Made by a program: the position numbers and the translations under genes
Notes under the pieces: generated by a model
Seen by the model: the letters and a program-made list of their open reading frames with translations, nothing else
Databases searched by the model: none
Told to the model about the DNA's origin: nothing
Shown: piece by piece, positions 1 to 9,973 of the stretch
Numbering within the stretch: the first letter of the stretch is position 1
Layout of the letters: each line of letters starts with the position of its first letter
NCBI GenBank assembly: GCA_016709445.1
Contig: JADJMV010000016.1
Location: 45,907-109,906, forward strand
DNA: 64,000 nt
Source of the DNA: Phycisphaerales bacterium
GTDB taxonomy: Bacteria > Planctomycetota > Phycisphaerae > Phycisphaerales > UBA1924
Direction of reading: 5' to 3'

Positions 1-360
1 AGAAAAAGTCCACCACCGTGTGCGTCGCCGCCGTCGCACCGAACCGCGCAGCCCGCACCGACACCTGGGATGGGCTGGGTATCGGGTCGGCAGTTGTCGA
101 GACGCTCGTCATGCGGGCTGCCCCGGTTTCCTGCCCGGGCTGTGCGACACCAACCCCCGGCCGGTGAAGGGTATTCGCGCCCGACACGCCGAAGATGCAC
201 GCCGCCGTACCCAAACCCCGAGCAGAAACCCCAGTCTTCCCCCCCACATGGCCCCCGGCGCGAACACCGCGCCCCGCCGCCTCGTTCTCCTCCTGGGGGG
301 GTGTGCGCTCAGGACCCGCAAAGACCCCTCGAAATCGAACCCGGCCAAAGGAGACCCATC
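1..360. other. left-edge stretch without a recognisable gene
   Basis: No convincing coding sequence is seen here. The open frames are Arg/Pro/Gly-rich shadows. The frame of the downstream ferritin-like gene stays open back to about position 70, but that upstream part has no family resemblance and the strong ribosome binding site sits just before 361. The promoter of the ferritin-like gene must lie here, but I cannot pick a reliable -35/-10 pair. Confidence 0.5.
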
Positions 361-801
361 ATGCCCGCCAACATCACCCAGGATCAACTGGTCGATGCCC
401 TCAACGAAGACCTCGCCTTCGAACTTAGCTCCATGATCCAGTACCTCACCTACGCCGCCAAGGTCAGCGGACCGTCTCGTCCCGAACTCAAGACCTTCTT
501 CGAGGCCGAGATCCCCGACGAGACCGGGCACGCCCAGTACCTCGCCGGCAAGATCGTCGCCCTCGGCGGCGAGCCCACCACCACCCCCAAGCCCGTCGCC
601 CGCGCCGTCAGCGCCAAGGAAATGCTCCAAGCCATCCTCGCCGCGGAGACCGACGCCCACGATCGCTACGCCAAACGCTCAGCCCAGGCCGAAGCCCTCG
701 GCATGAAGGGTCTCCAAGTCCAGCTCGAAGACATGGCCCGCGACGAGAGCGAGCACCGCGACGAGACCCTCCGAATCCTCCGCCGCTGGGAAGACGACTA
801 A
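361..801 (+). CDS. ferritin-like diiron protein (bacterioferritin type)
   Basis: A 146-residue four-helix protein of the ferritin/bacterioferritin superfamily, expected to bind and oxidise iron in the cytoplasm. The diiron ligand pattern is complete: Glu21, the pair Glu54/His57 (DETGH), Glu96 and the pair Glu129/His132 (DESEH). The length is near the 145-160 residues usual for the family. I start at ATG 361 because GGAG lies about eight bases upstream, whereas the longer open frame begins with Arg/Pro-rich sequence of non-coding character. The gene stands alone and is followed by 655 bases without a gene. It could equally be called a ferritin-like domain protein, because no haem-binding Met can be assigned from sequence alone. 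Confidence 0.88.
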   Translation: MPANITQDQLVDALNEDLAFELSSMIQYLTYAAKVSGPSRPELKTFFEAEIPDETGHAQYLAGKIVALGGEPTTTPKPVARAVSAKEMLQAILAAETDAHDRYAKRSAQAEALGMKGLQVQLEDMARDESEHRDETLRILRRWEDD

Positions 802-1456
802 CCCCCGCCTCTACGGTGGCGCAGACACGCGGCCTGCGCCGTCAAGTGCCCCATTGTGGTGCCGGCATGCCGCCTGCACAAGCCCCCGAAGGGGGCGCTG
901 TCCCCGGCCCCGAGCGGAGCCCGGGGAACACCCTCTGCGCGCCCGCAGCGCCCCGGAACGGGGCGACGGTCGCACTCCCGCTCACCCCCATCCCCTCGCC
1001 CGGGCGGCAACCCCCTCGGATCTCCAACCCCGCGCGCCCTCCCGCGCCCCGGCAATCCCAGATTCTCCCAGTTTTTCTTCCCCTTGCGCGGCAAGAACTT
1101 ACCCCTCGTGAGCGACCGCTTACAACCTCGTTCGCGCGCACAAACGCGCCCCGACGCCCCCCTGCAGAGGGCAACCGCGCGGCCCGCTCTCGATCGTCCG
1201 GTTTCACACCACGCAGAGGTGACGGGGCGGGGAGTCTCCGCTTCGCACACTCCGCGACGGGTGGTTTGGCAACGCCCCCGCGGAGTCCCGAGTACTCACA
1301 AACGTGCCTGTCTCGACAAGCCCGATTCGGCAAACCAGGAGCCCCCGCCCCGTTCACCATTCCCAAAGCGTGCCACCAGCCCGCCGCCCCACGCCACGAG
1401 CAAACCCGTCACCAGCCCGCAACCCGGCTGACCGGCGCCGACCGACACATGCCCGC
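802..1456. other. intergenic stretch, nothing recognised
   Basis: About 650 bases lie between the ferritin-like gene and the 3' end of the convergent symporter gene. The open frames on both strands are low-complexity Arg/Pro/Ala translations and shadows. I see no tRNA, clear hairpin terminator or repeat family. Confidence 0.5.
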
Positions 1457-2953
1457 TCAGCCCATCCCACCCCGGGGCTGCTCGTCCATCCCCATCGCCT
1501 CCCGCGAGGCCGAACGCCGTCGCACCGACTCCTCGCTCTCGAGCGCCCCCTCCGAATGCGCCACCACCGCGCACACCATGCAGTCGCCCGTGACGTTCAC
1601 GCTCGTGCGGCACATGTCGAGGATCCGGTCCACGCCCAGGATCACCGCGATCCCCTCCAGCGGGATCCCGACGCTCTGCAGCACGATCACCAGCATGATC
1701 ATGCCCACGCCGGGCACCCCCGCCGTGCCGATCGAGGCCAGCGTCGCGGTGAGCACGATCGTGAGCTGGTCCCCCCATCCCAGGTGCATCCCATACATCT
1801 GGGCGATGAACACCGCCGCGACGCCCTGGTAGAGCGCCGTCCCGTCCATGTTCACCGTCGCCCCGATCGGGAGCACGAAGCTGGCGACCTCCTCGTGCAC
1901 GCCCAGCCGCTCCTGGGCGCACTCCATCGTCACCGGGAGCGTCGCCGACGAGCTCGCCGAACTGAACGCCAGTAGCTGCGCCGGGCTCATCGCGCGGAAG
2001 AACCGCCCGTACCGCACCTTCGCCACCGGCACGAAGACCGCCGGGTACACCACGAACATCATCGTCGCCAACCCCGCCACCACCACCAGGGAGTAGACCG
2101 CCAGCGCCCCGAGCACGTTCAGCCCCATGTCCGCCACGACCTTGACGATCAGCGCGAACACCGCGAAGGGCGCCAGCATCAGCACCAGGTCCACGATCTT
2201 GATGACCACGTCGTTCATCGCATCGCACACCGCGATGACCACGCCCGCCTTCTCCTTCGGGATCAGCGTCAGACAGATCCCCACGAGCAGGGCCGCGAAC
2301 ACCACCTGCAGCATCTCGCCCTTCGCCAGCGCCTCAAAGGGGTTGGTCGGGACGATGTTGAGCACCGTCGACCACACATCCGGCGATTTGGCCGCCGCGA
2401 TCTTGCCCGTCGCCTCTGCCCCAAACTGCGCCACCAGGCTCTCCCGCGTCTCCTGGTTCACGAACGAACCCGGGCGGAAGACGTTGGCGAAGACCAGACC
2501 GATCGTGATCGCCAGCGCCGTCGTGCACAGATAGATGCCGATCGTCTTGAGCCCGATCCGCCCCAGGCGCGAGAGATCGTTCAGGCTGCTCGCCCCCACG
2601 ATCAGGCTGAACAGCACAATCGGCACCGCGATGAACTTCAGGCCCCGCAGAAACAGATCGCCCACGAAACCGTTGAACTGGCGCCCAAGCCTCGCACACG
2701 CCGCCGCCGCCCCGGCGCCGGCATTGGGATATTGCTCCGCGATCTGGTCCCGAGTCAGCGAGGAGAGATCGACCCCCTGCGGCACGTGCGCCCGCCCGGT
2801 GGCGATGTAGGACGCTGGCTCGTCCACGCCGAGGGCATGCCAGGTCGCCTCCGTCCACACCTGGTTGATCACCACCCCCACCACCACGCCCAGCACCAGC
2901 CCGATCAGAATCTTCCAGTGCAGCGCGAGCCTCGTCTTGCCGGATGTCGCCAT
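1457..2953 (-). CDS. dicarboxylate/amino acid:cation symporter (DAACS family)
   Basis: A 498-residue inner-membrane secondary transporter of the DctA/GltP family, expected to import C4-dicarboxylates or acidic amino acids with H+ or Na+. The N-terminus begins with a hydrophobic helix at about residues 12-32. The family's Ser-rich re-entrant loop (SSASSSATLPVT) and the NMDGTALYQ motif of helix 7 are both present, followed by the conserved GVPGVG stretch. An unusual insertion of about 60 residues after the first helix contains a Cys and probably faces the periplasm. Length is slightly above the usual 420-450. It is divergent from the ABC exporter gene, with about 100 bases between the two starts. 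The substrate cannot be fixed from sequence. Confidence 0.9.
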   Translation of the reverse strand: MATSGKTRLALHWKILIGLVLGVVVGVVINQVWTEATWHALGVDEPASYIATGRAHVPQGVDLSSLTRDQIAEQYPNAGAGAAAACARLGRQFNGFVGDLFLRGLKFIAVPIVLFSLIVGASSLNDLSRLGRIGLKTIGIYLCTTALAITIGLVFANVFRPGSFVNQETRESLVAQFGAEATGKIAAAKSPDVWSTVLNIVPTNPFEALAKGEMLQVVFAALLVGICLTLIPKEKAGVVIAVCDAMNDVVIKIVDLVLMLAPFAVFALIVKVVADMGLNVLGALAVYSLVVVAGLATMMFVVYPAVFVPVAKVRYGRFFRAMSPAQLLAFSSASSSATLPVTMECAQERLGVHEEVASFVLPIGATVNMDGTALYQGVAAVFIAQMYGMHLGWGDQLTIVLTATLASIGTAGVPGVGMIMLVIVLQSVGIPLEGIAVILGVDRILDMCRTSVNVTGDCMVCAVVAHSEGALESEESVRRRSASREAMGMDEQPRGGMG

Positions 2954-3051
2954 GAAGTTCCTCTCGCTCGGCGGGCAACCCGCGGGCCTTCCACCCTACG
3001 TTGGCGCGTTCCCGCGCACAACCGGGCCCACCACAGCCCTACCATCGCCCC

Positions 3052-5057
3052 ATGACCTTCTCCGCACGCTCCAGCAGGGCCCAATTCGACGAATACCGCG
3101 CCAAGCGGCGCGAGGCCGGCCATCTCGACCGCGTGATCGACGCCGAGCTCACCACCCCGAGCCAGGGCAAGGGCAAGAGCCGCGCGCCCGACGCAACCGC
3201 TCCTTCTTCGCCCTCCTCCCGGCTTTCTGGGGCCTCGTCGGACGCGGCCAGCGCGTCCTCGCCTTCAGCCTGACGACGCGGACCATCACCTCCCTGCTCA
3301 ACCTCATCCCGCCCGCACTCATGGGACTCCTCGTCAACAAGGTCCTGGTCGGAGCCGCCCAGCCCGGCTGGGCCCCCGCCTTCCTGCCCACAGACCCAAA
3401 GCGACTCCTCTGGGTCGTCGCCGCGGCCCTCGTCGCCATCGCCGTCACCGAGTCTGTGGTCAACCTCTCCGGACGGTGGATGCTCACCCGCATCACCCGT
3501 GTCCTCGCCGCCGACATCAAGCGGCGGGCCTTCACCCACGCCGTCCGACTGCCGCTGCACCGGATCCACCAGCTCAAGAGCGGCGGCCTCACCGCCCTGC
3601 TGCGCGAGGACGCCGGCACCGTCGCCGACCTCACCTTCGGCCTCTTCTACAACCCGTGGGGCGCGATCGTTCAGCTCCTCGGCACCCTCTTCGTCCTCGC
3701 CGCGATCGACTGGCGCATGCTCGTCGGCGGCATCGCCCTGATGCCCATCGTCTTCTACACCCACCGCACCTGGATCGGCCGGATCCGACCCGTCCGCCGA
3801 GACATCAAGGCCGTCATGATGCAGGCCGACAGCCACGCCACCGAGACCTTCGGAGGCATGCGCGTCGTCCGCGCCTTCGGGCGCGAGGCCGCCGAGAGCG
3901 CCCGCTACGCCCGCCGAAACAACCTCGTCGCACGCCAGGAGATCTTCGCCTGGTGGATGTCCCGCGGCATCGACGTCGCCTGGCAGGTCTTTATCCCCCT
4001 CGCCAGCGCGGGCGTTGTCCTCTATGCCGGTTCCGAGGTCCTCGCCGGCAGGCTCAGCCCGGGCGACGTCGCCATGTTCGTCCTCTACCTCACGATGCTC
4101 CTCGGCCCCCTGAGCACGCTCGCCGGCACCTCCGCGGCTGTCCAGACCCAGCTCGCCGCCCTCGACCGGGTGCTCGACCTCCTCGCCGAGCCCGTCGAAT
4201 TCGAGAACGTGCCCGAGGGCGTCCGCCTCGCCCGCGACCAGGTCCGCGGACGCGTCACGCTCGACAACGTCACCTTTGCCTACCCCAAGCTGCGGAAGAA
4301 GGGCGAGCAGGACGCCGCCGAGCAGGCCGGCGAGGCATCCTTCGGCTCCCCGGTCCTGCACGAGGTCTCGCTGGACGTCCAGCCAGGAGAGACCATCGCC
4401 CTGGTCGGCCCCTCCGGATCCGGCAAGACCACCTTCTGCAACCTCGTTGCCCGTTTCTACGACCCGCAGCACGGGCGCGTCCTCCTCGATGGGCGCGATG
4501 TGCGCGGGATCGATGTCCAGGGCTTCCGCTCGCTCCTGGGCGTCGTCGAGCAGGATGTCTTCCTCTTCGACGGCACCGTCGCCGAGAACATCGGCTACGC
4601 CAGGCGCGGCGCCACCACCGGGCAGATTGTCGCCGCCGCCAAGGCCGCCAACGCCGAGGAGTTCATCGCCGACCTCGACCGGGGCTACGAGACCATGATC
4701 GGCGAACGCGGCGTCCGCCTCAGCGGCGGTCAGAAGCAGCGCATCGCCATCGCCCGGGCCCTCCTCGCCGATCCGGCCATCCTCATCCTCGATGAGGCCA
4801 CCAGCAGCCTCGATACCGAGAGCGAGGCCTATATCCAGGAGAGCCTCCGCCACCTCACCCGCGGCCGCACCACCTTCGTGATCGCCCACCGCCTCAGCAC
4901 CGTCCGCGATGCCGACCGCATCGTCGTCCTCGATCACGGCCGGATCGTCGAGATCGGACCGCACGAGCAACTGCTCGCCGCCGGGGGCCGGTACGCCGCC
5001 TTCCTCGCCCGCCAGCTCGAACCCCAGACCATCCCCGGAGGCCCGGCCGACCGTTAG
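3052..5057 (+). CDS. ABC exporter, fused membrane and ATPase domains (N-terminal frameshift)
   Basis: A type I ABC half-transporter (MsbA/LmrA-like), acting as a dimer in the inner membrane to export a lipid, drug or peptide. The ATPase half shows Walker A GPSGSGKTT, the LSGGQKQR signature, Walker B ILILDEATS and the H-loop IAHRLST; six membrane helices precede it. The first about 46 codons from ATG 3052 read naturally in one frame (MTFSARSSRAQFDEYRAKRR), but the rest of the protein lies in another frame from about 3192. A one-base indel therefore separates the true N-terminus from the body. If the break is real, translation would have to begin within helix 1 (ATG 3321) and the protein would be defective. 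No poor-quality homopolymer is obvious at the break. Confidence 0.82.
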
Positions 5058-5174
5058 GCGTCCGGAGGGTCCCCCCCGGCATCCCCGGGCGGCGATCGCC
5101 TATCCTTGCCAACCGAAACTCAAACCCGACCCACCGAACGGGTCCGACCCCAACGCACTAGAAGGAGATCCCCG

Positions 5175-5471
5175 ATGCGTTCCATGAACCGCGCCTTGGC
5201 CCTCGGCCTCACCCTTGCCGCTCTGAGCCTCACCGGATGCAAGAACAACGAGGCCTGCCGCGACTGCAATGACGAGGGCGCCAACGCCCCGGCCGCCACC
5301 ATGGGCGCCGCCTCCAACACCACCTGCCCCATCAGCGGCGAGCCCGTCAGCGCTGACATCAAGACCGTCTCCTTCCAGGGCAAGACCGTCGGCTTCTGCT
5401 GCAACGGCTGCGCCGCCAAGTTCAACGCGCTGACCGACGAGCAGAAGGCCGCGAAGCTCGCGTCCAAGTAA
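5175..5471 (+). CDS. small lipoprotein with TRASH/YHS-like metal-binding module
   Basis: A 98-residue secreted protein. The N-terminus is a lipoprotein signal (MRSMNRALALGLTLAALSL, then lipobox LTGC at Cys22). The mature part starts with a CKNNEACRDC cluster. It ends in a module with CPISGEPV and, about 30 residues later, FCCNGCAAKF, which is the cysteine pattern of YHS/TRASH-like heavy-metal-binding domains. A role in copper or other metal sensing or handling at the envelope is inferred. ATG 5175 is chosen because AAGGAG lies eight to nine bases upstream; the longer open frame starts with charged sequence. It follows the ABC exporter by about 120 bases. Confidence 0.82.
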   Translation: MRSMNRALALGLTLAALSLTGCKNNEACRDCNDEGANAPAATMGAASNTTCPISGEPVSADIKTVSFQGKTVGFCCNGCAAKFNALTDEQKAAKLASK

Positions 5472-5611
5472 CCCGCCAGCCCGATCCGGCATCCGAACAC
5501 TTCCCGGCTGATCGACGCCGCATCGGCGTATATGCGTAGAAACGCGCCCCGGGGCTTGACTCGTCAGGCCCCGGTCGCCATTTTGGAGTCAGAACCGACG
5601 AAGGGGGGTCT

Positions 5612-6787
5612 GTGCGACACGGTCCCAAAGTCCGGCGTGCTTGTCTCGCGCTTGCTGCGTCCGCAACCGGTGCGGTCGCCCAGAACGAGCCCCTCTTCAC
5701 CGTCGCCCCCGGCGGCCCCAGCGGGCTCCGCGCCGACATCGTCTACCGCACCATCGGCGGCGTCCCCACGCCCGTTGGCGGCGGGACGGGCATGGGGCTG
5801 GGTCGCGCCGGGGACAACCTCCAGGGTCTGTCGCCGGTCTCGATCGCGGCGCTGCTCGCCAGCCAGGACTTCATCATCTCCATCACGGTCGATCCCTTCG
5901 CCGCGGGCATCAGCCGATTCCGGATCCCGACCGACAACGTCTTCACGCAGTCGCAGAACCACCAGCAGGCCGGCGATCTGTTCCTGAGCACCGAGGCGTT
6001 CAGGCGGGGCGTCGGCGTCCTGCCGCCCCCCTTCAGCATGGGGCTCAACAACAACGCGCTGGGTGTGAACCAGTCCAAGCACTACCCCAACGAGTTCGGC
6101 CTCCTCCCCGTCGCCGACCCGGGCGTGATGGTCGTCCCGGGCACCAACCTCGACCAGGTCAACGGCGTGATGCGTCTGAGCGATTTCACGCCGCCACGGC
6201 TCTACTTCACGCTCGCGGGGAGCAGCCCGTCGCACGCGTCGCTGCCCGGCCCCGACAGCGGGGCCACGATCTTCTTCGACCCCGACTTTCAGCAGGGGGG
6301 CAACGAGCAGGTCTTCGCCGGCCCGAGCCAGCTCGGCCTCGTGCCGCCGGACGAGATCGACGGACTGATCGTGCTCGACGACAACCTCAACGGGTTCTAC
6401 GACGGCACCGACACCGTCTACTTCACGCTCAGCCCCAATTCCCCGACGCTCGACACGCTCGGCCTCACGCCGGGCGACGTGCTCGCCAGCACGAACGGCG
6501 TGATCAGCCTGTTCGCCGAGTTCGACATCCTCGGCCTTGCCCACGACGACAACGTGACCGGCCTGGACCTCCTGCCCCTCTACAAGGACTCGGCGGAGAA
6601 GACGATCAACCAGTTCGTGCATTGCCCCTCCGACTTCAACGGCGACGGGGATGTGAACACCATCGACGTGCTGGACTTCCTGAACGCCTGGACCATCCAC
6701 GATCCCAGCGCGGACTTCAATCACGACGGGGTTGTCAACACCCTCGACGTGCTCGCCTTCCTCAATGCCTGGGTCCGCGGCTGCTGA
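5612..6787 (+). CDS. secreted protein with GC-type dockerin tail
   Basis: A 391-residue exported protein starting at GTG 5612, preceded by a strong AAGGGGGG site. Residues 1-24 form a signal peptide ending AVAQ. The central part (about 25-330) is beta-rich and I do not recognise the fold. The C-terminus is the paired calcium-loop tail: CPSDFNGDGDVNTIDVLDFL, then a second DFNHDG copy, ending VRGC. Such tails in Phycisphaerae are thought to act as cell-surface or assembly tags. An ECF sigma factor gene begins about 60 bases downstream on the same strand. Confidence 0.85.
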   Translation: MRHGPKVRRACLALAASATGAVAQNEPLFTVAPGGPSGLRADIVYRTIGGVPTPVGGGTGMGLGRAGDNLQGLSPVSIAALLASQDFIISITVDPFAAGISRFRIPTDNVFTQSQNHQQAGDLFLSTEAFRRGVGVLPPPFSMGLNNNALGVNQSKHYPNEFGLLPVADPGVMVVPGTNLDQVNGVMRLSDFTPPRLYFTLAGSSPSHASLPGPDSGATIFFDPDFQQGGNEQVFAGPSQLGLVPPDEIDGLIVLDDNLNGFYDGTDTVYFTLSPNSPTLDTLGLTPGDVLASTNGVISLFAEFDILGLAHDDNVTGLDLLPLYKDSAEKTINQFVHCPSDFNGDGDVNTIDVLDFLNAWTIHDPSADFNHDGVVNTLDVLAFLNAWVRGC

Positions 6788-6846
6788 GGTGAGTCCCGCG
6801 TCGAAGATCGACTGCAAGGCTCGGCCCGACCCACCCGGAGCACCTC

Positions 6847-7464
6847 TTGAGCAGCGACGACGAGATCATCAAACGCGCGGGGACCGGCGATCCGGACGCG
6901 ATCGCCACCCTGCTCCGCGAGCACGGCCCGATCGTCCGCGAACGCATCGCCCCGAAGATCGGCCGCCAGTGGTCCGGCCTCGTCGAGGTGGACGATGTGA
7001 TGCAGGTCAGCTACCTGGAGGCTTTCGTCCAGTGTCCACGGCTGACGCTGAGGGACAGGGCCGCCTTCGTCGCCTGGCTCACGCGCGTTGCCGAGAACAA
7101 CCTCAAGGACGCCATCCGCTCCTTCGACCGGGCCAAGCGGCCCGACCCCCGCAAGCGCGTGACGGGACCGGCGAACGAGGACTCCTACGTCGGGCTCGTC
7201 GAGGTGCTCGGCGTCACCTCGACCACCCCGAGCCGCGTCGCCGCGCGGCATGAGGCGGTCTCGGTGATGGACGGCGCGCTGGCGAAGCTGCCGGCCGACT
7301 ACGCCAGGGTCGTTCGTCTCTACGACCTCGAGTGCCGGCCCATCGAGGAGGTGGCTCGCGAGCTTGGCCGCTCCCCCGGCGCGTGCTACATGCTCCGCGC
7401 CCGCGCCCACGACGCCTTGCGCGAGGCGATGGGGACTGCCTCGCAGTTCTTCAGCACCTCCTGA
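6847..7464 (+). CDS. ECF-type RNA polymerase sigma factor
   Basis: A 205-residue sigma-70 family protein of extracytoplasmic-function size. Region 2 is visible around residues 45-100 (DDVMQVSYLEAF) and region 4 at about 145-195 (ALAKLPADYARVVRLYDLE, then a helix-turn-helix RPIEEVARELGRSPGACYML). It should direct RNA polymerase to a small regulon. The start is TTG 6847; no closer ATG gives region 2 intact. The stop lies about 45 bases before a Ser/Thr kinase gene, the usual planctomycete pairing in which the kinase is thought to control the sigma factor. No anti-sigma factor gene is adjacent. Confidence 0.88.
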   Translation: MSSDDEIIKRAGTGDPDAIATLLREHGPIVRERIAPKIGRQWSGLVEVDDVMQVSYLEAFVQCPRLTLRDRAAFVAWLTRVAENNLKDAIRSFDRAKRPDPRKRVTGPANEDSYVGLVEVLGVTSTTPSRVAARHEAVSVMDGALAKLPADYARVVRLYDLECRPIEEVARELGRSPGACYMLRARAHDALREAMGTASQFFSTS

Positions 7465-7509
7465 GGCACCGGCCCGCCGGGGAATTGTCGGAAAGTCTGG
7501 TACATTGGC

Positions 7510-9885
7510 GTGAGCCACGACTCGCCCCGACGCTTCCATCCGTGGCGGCCCATGCCCGACGACACCAACCATCCCCAGCCAGCGTCCGACGGCGGAGTTC
7601 CGCAGGGTTCCACGCCCCCTTCGGGCGAGGACGACCTGATCGCGGCGGCCCGCCTGGCGGCCCAGGCCCGGTCCGACGGGCTGCCCCCCGAACCGGACCT
7701 CCCGGCGCCGGACTACTTCCCCGGCTATGTCGTCAGCCGCGAGATCCACCGGGGCGGGCAGGGCATCGTCTACCAGGCCATCCACAAGGGGACGAAACGG
7801 AAGGTCGCGATCAAGGTGATGCGCGAGGGGGCGCTGGCCAGCATCAAGGAGCGGACGCGCTTCGAGCGTGAGGTGGAGATCCTCGCGCAGCTCGATCACC
7901 CCAACATCGTGAACGTGCACGACTCGGGGCGGGTCGAGGGCCGATTCTACTACGTGATGGACTACATCTCCGGCGCCACGCTCGACGTGTGGATCAGCCA
8001 GAAGGAGATGCCGATCACGGAGATCCTCGAGCTGTTTGCCAAGATCTGCGAGGCGGTCAACGCCGCGCACCTCAAGGGCGTGATCCACCGCGACCTGAAG
8101 CCGGCGAACGTCCGCGTCGACGCGAACGGGCAGCCCCACATCGTCGATTTCGGCCTGGCCAAGGTCGCCACCGGTGACCTCTCCGACGACGACCGCCTGA
8201 TGACCATGACGGGGCAATTCATCGGCTCGCTGCCCTGGGCGAGCCCCGAGCAGGCGCAGGGTATCCCGGGCATGATCGACGTGCGGACCGACGTCTACTC
8301 GCTCGGCGTGATGCTCTACCAGATGCTCACGGGGCGGTTCCCGTATCAGGTGATCGGGGCGATGCGTGACGTGCTGGAGAACATCCTGCGATCCGAGCCC
8401 GCGCGCCCCAGCACGGTTCGGCGGCAGATCAACGACGAGATCGAGACGATCGTCCTCAAGTGCCTCGCCAAGGACCGGGAGCGTCGCTACCAGAACGCGG
8501 GCGACGTCTCGCGCGACATCCTGCACTATCTCCGGGGCGAACCGATCGAGGCCAAGCGCGACAGCGGCTGGTACGTCCTGCGCAAGGCCGCCAAGCGTCA
8601 CCGGGCTGCGTTCGGCGCGGCGGGGGCGTTCCTTGTGCTCCTGGTCGCGTTCGCCGTGGGGATGAGCGTGCTCTACGGCCAGAAGAACGCCGCGCTCTCG
8701 CGGCTGGCGGCGGAAACCCGGGCCAAGTCGGACGCGCTGGATGCCAAGGTCGCCGAGGCGGCGGCGAAGCAGGAGATCATCGATACGCTGGAGCGGTGGT
8801 TCACCGCGCCCGATCCTGCGGTGGGCCAGGGCAAGGACGTCACCGTCCGCTCCGTCGTGGACCGTGCCGCGGCGAGCGTCGGCGCAGACCTCGCCGGTCA
8901 GCCCCTTGTCGAGGCCGCGATCCGGCGGATCCTCGGCCGGACCTACTACAACCTCGGGCTGTGGCAGGAGGCGGAGCTGCACCTTCGGCGGGCGCTGGAG
9001 GTCTACCGATCGACCCGCGGCCCGGACGACGAGGACTCGCTGTATTCGGAGTCGGCGCTCGGTTCGGTGCTGCGTGACCTCGGCAAGCTCGATGAAGCCG
9101 AATCGATGCTCCGCGACGCGATGGAACGGTCGAAGCGCGTCTTCGGCGGGGCGGATAAGCGCACGCTCTCGACAATGAATGAGCTGGCGGCGCTCTACAA
9201 GCTCAAGCGTGATCTCGATGCCGCCGAGCCGCTGCTGGCGGAAGCGGTCCGTGGCGCCGAGGCCCTCGTGCCCCCCGACCCGGCGATGCTGGCCGTCGTG
9301 CGGACCAACCTTGGGCAGCTGCTCCTGGGGCGCGGCAGAGCGGCCGAGGCCGAGCCGATGCTGCGGGGCGCCGTGGAGGCGCTCACACAGGCCAATGGCG
9401 CCGACCACCCCAACACGGCACGCGCAAGGCTGCAGCTCGGAATCCTGCTGAAGCAGACCGGCCGGCCCGACGGGGCGCGGGCCGAGTTCGAGGCGGCCGA
9501 GCGCATCCTCAGCGCGACCCTGGAGGAGCATCATCCCGATCTGCTCACCGCCCGCTTCCTCCTGGCGGCGCTCCTCGACGAGACAGGGCACACCGACGAG
9601 GCGCTCCCGATGTTCGAGAAGGTCGTCGCCGCGGCCGAGGCGACACTCCCGGCGAACCATCCGAGCCTCGCGTGGTACCGGCATCTCTATGGCCGGGCAC
9701 TCCTCGGGGTCGGGCGGGCCGCCGATGCCCGTCCGTTGCTCGAACAATCGGTCCAGACGCTTGTGGCGGCGAACCACCCCCGCGCCGTCGACGCCGAGCG
9801 CACGCTGCTGCGCTGCTGCGAGGCCCAGGGGGACGAGGCACGCGCGGCCGAGCTGCGTGCGGCGATCCCGTCGCCGGGCGGCTGA
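7510..9885 (+). CDS. membrane Ser/Thr protein kinase with TPR sensor domain
   Basis: A 791-residue Hanks-type kinase. The catalytic domain spans about residues 73-350: glycine loop RGGQGIVYQA, VAIKVM lysine, catalytic loop HRDLKPAN from His193, DFGLAK, and SPEQ in the P+1 region. One membrane helix follows at about 366-390 (FLVLLVAFAVGMSVLYG), then tetratricopeptide repeats cover about 470-780 outside the membrane. The start is GTG 7510; ATG 7552 would remove only 14 residues. It lies directly behind the ECF gene and probably shares its transcript. I infer that it senses an envelope or protein-interaction signal and phosphorylates cytoplasmic partners such as the sigma factor. Confidence 0.9.
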   Translation: MSHDSPRRFHPWRPMPDDTNHPQPASDGGVPQGSTPPSGEDDLIAAARLAAQARSDGLPPEPDLPAPDYFPGYVVSREIHRGGQGIVYQAIHKGTKRKVAIKVMREGALASIKERTRFEREVEILAQLDHPNIVNVHDSGRVEGRFYYVMDYISGATLDVWISQKEMPITEILELFAKICEAVNAAHLKGVIHRDLKPANVRVDANGQPHIVDFGLAKVATGDLSDDDRLMTMTGQFIGSLPWASPEQAQGIPGMIDVRTDVYSLGVMLYQMLTGRFPYQVIGAMRDVLENILRSEPARPSTVRRQINDEIETIVLKCLAKDRERRYQNAGDVSRDILHYLRGEPIEAKRDSGWYVLRKAAKRHRAAFGAAGAFLVLLVAFAVGMSVLYGQKNAALSRLAAETRAKSDALDAKVAEAAAKQEIIDTLERWFTAPDPAVGQGKDVTVRSVVDRAAASVGADLAGQPLVEAAIRRILGRTYYNLGLWQEAELHLRRALEVYRSTRGPDDEDSLYSESALGSVLRDLGKLDEAESMLRDAMERSKRVFGGADKRTLSTMNELAALYKLKRDLDAAEPLLAEAVRGAEALVPPDPAMLAVVRTNLGQLLLGRGRAAEAEPMLRGAVEALTQANGADHPNTARARLQLGILLKQTGRPDGARAEFEAAERILSATLEEHHPDLLTARFLLAALLDETGHTDEALPMFEKVVAAAEATLPANHPSLAWYRHLYGRALLGVGRAADARPLLEQSVQTLVAANHPRAVDAERTLLRCCEAQGDEARAAELRAAIPSPGG

Positions 9886-9973
9886 AGGCGCGCACCGGGA
9901 CCACAATTGCAGACGGGCCCGGCCCCCCTCTCCCCGGGGAAGCCGAGCCCGCCGTGCGTCCCCCGCGAGGCCG

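Noticed and set aside
70..360. N-terminal extension of the ferritin-like protein
   Set aside because: The sequence is Arg/Pro-rich with no family match, and the ribosome binding site is just before 361.
6721..9906. 1061-residue open frame on the minus strand
   Set aside because: It is antisense to the ECF-kinase operon, and its composition (Arg, Gly, Asp, Leu runs) is typical of shadows in high-GC DNA.
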